NCBI GenBank assembly: GCA_964554365.1
Contig: CAZKOJ010000127.1
Coordinates: 1-13,826, forward strand
Reading direction: 5' to 3'
DNA length: 13,826 nucleotides
Source: Clostridium_AM sp964554365
Lineage (GTDB): Bacteria; Bacillota; Clostridia; Clostridiales; Clostridiaceae
Positions 13,747-13,826 of this stretch are shown here, in pieces (position 1 is the first letter of the stretch; every line of letters starts with the position of its first letter). The translations under genes were made by a program, and so were the position numbers. Below the pieces are notes generated by a model. The model did no database searches and had not been told where the DNA came from. It was given only the letters and a program-made list of their open reading frames with translations.

Positions 13747-13771
13747 AAGGCGGACCCCAAAGGTTCGCCTT
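13747..13771. terminator. strong hairpin abutting the stop of the edge gene
   Basis: AAGGCGGACC (13747-13756) pairs with GGTTCGCCTT (13762-13771) around CCAAA: ten pairs on the plus strand with one G-U, and one mismatch on the minus strand. It starts within the stop codon of the minus-strand gene. Neither side has a good U tract (plus strand: AAAATTCTT), so its role as a terminator is uncertain. Confidence 0.35.
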
Positions 13772-13826
13772 AAAATTCTTCGTTAACAATGTTCGTAGCT
13801 TCCCATAAATTTAAATATTCCTCTAC
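13770..13826 (-). CDS. 3' end of an unidentified gene running off the window edge
   Basis: The last 18 codons read VEEYLNLWEATNIVNEEF and then TAA. The sequence looks coding (acidic, helical) but is too short to place. Because an hsdS relic follows, it could be the end of an hsdM methylase or a related restriction gene. That is only inference from context. Confidence 0.4.
   Translation of the reverse strand, partial: VEEYLNLWEATNIVNEEF

Noticed and set aside
1..13826. CRISPR array, tRNA or rRNA genes
   Set aside because: No regularly spaced repeats, no cloverleaf with CCA-type end and no rRNA-like conserved stretches were seen on either strand.

Overview
The window is strongly AT-rich, with perfect AGGAGG-type ribosome binding sites and Firmicute-type proteins. 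This points to a Clostridium or close relative. Nearly all genes lie on the minus strand. There are no ribosomal or housekeeping genes. Instead there is an intact anti-phage cassette, a ParA-type partition gene, and many broken gene pieces: a type I restriction S-subunit tail, a decayed plus-strand gene, a nonsense-interrupted gene and a likely group II intron 5' fragment. It reads as a defence or mobile-element island on a plasmid or an integrated element.

Layout from right to left (direction of transcription): 13.83-13.49 kb holds the 3' end of an unidentified gene and a decayed HsdS tail. 13.3-11.2 kb is a promoter-led operon of parA, a SAP/HeH-like small protein and an Rpn/PDDEXK_2-like nuclease core, then a small ORF and a terminator. 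10.86-5.42 kb is a three-gene operon (TerB-N/TerB-C protein with an N-terminal TM2 membrane domain, DUF2791/BrxD-like ATPase, Lhr-like helicase). This matches the Shango defence system (SngA, SngB, SngC). 5.42-4.85 kb is a junk junction. It contains a 54-nt relic matching the Rpn-like gene on the other side of Shango, and a plus-strand pseudogene tail with its own terminator. 4.85-1.87 kb is a compact operon of two unknown small proteins, a DnaQ-like exonuclease fused to a BRCT domain, and a SAP protein with a MuF-like cysteine C-terminus. That last gene carries an in-frame amber codon. 1.87-1.6 kb holds a strongly structured 89-bp element overlapping a small ORF. 1.56-0.39 kb holds two unknown genes, one probably frameshifted. 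0.12-0.29 kb looks like the 5' end of a group II intron on the plus strand.

How it works together: the Shango genes are tightly coupled (ATGA overlap, then a 13-nt gap) and should be made as one unit. By analogy with BrxD/BrxHI, the ATPase and helicase probably act on phage DNA, and the TM2 domain would place the TerB-type protein at the membrane. The two same-direction Rpn-family sequences flanking the cassette suggest it was inserted into, or recombined through, this gene family. The exonuclease operon is the best candidate for something not yet described. The family calls rest on motifs read by eye; no database search was possible.
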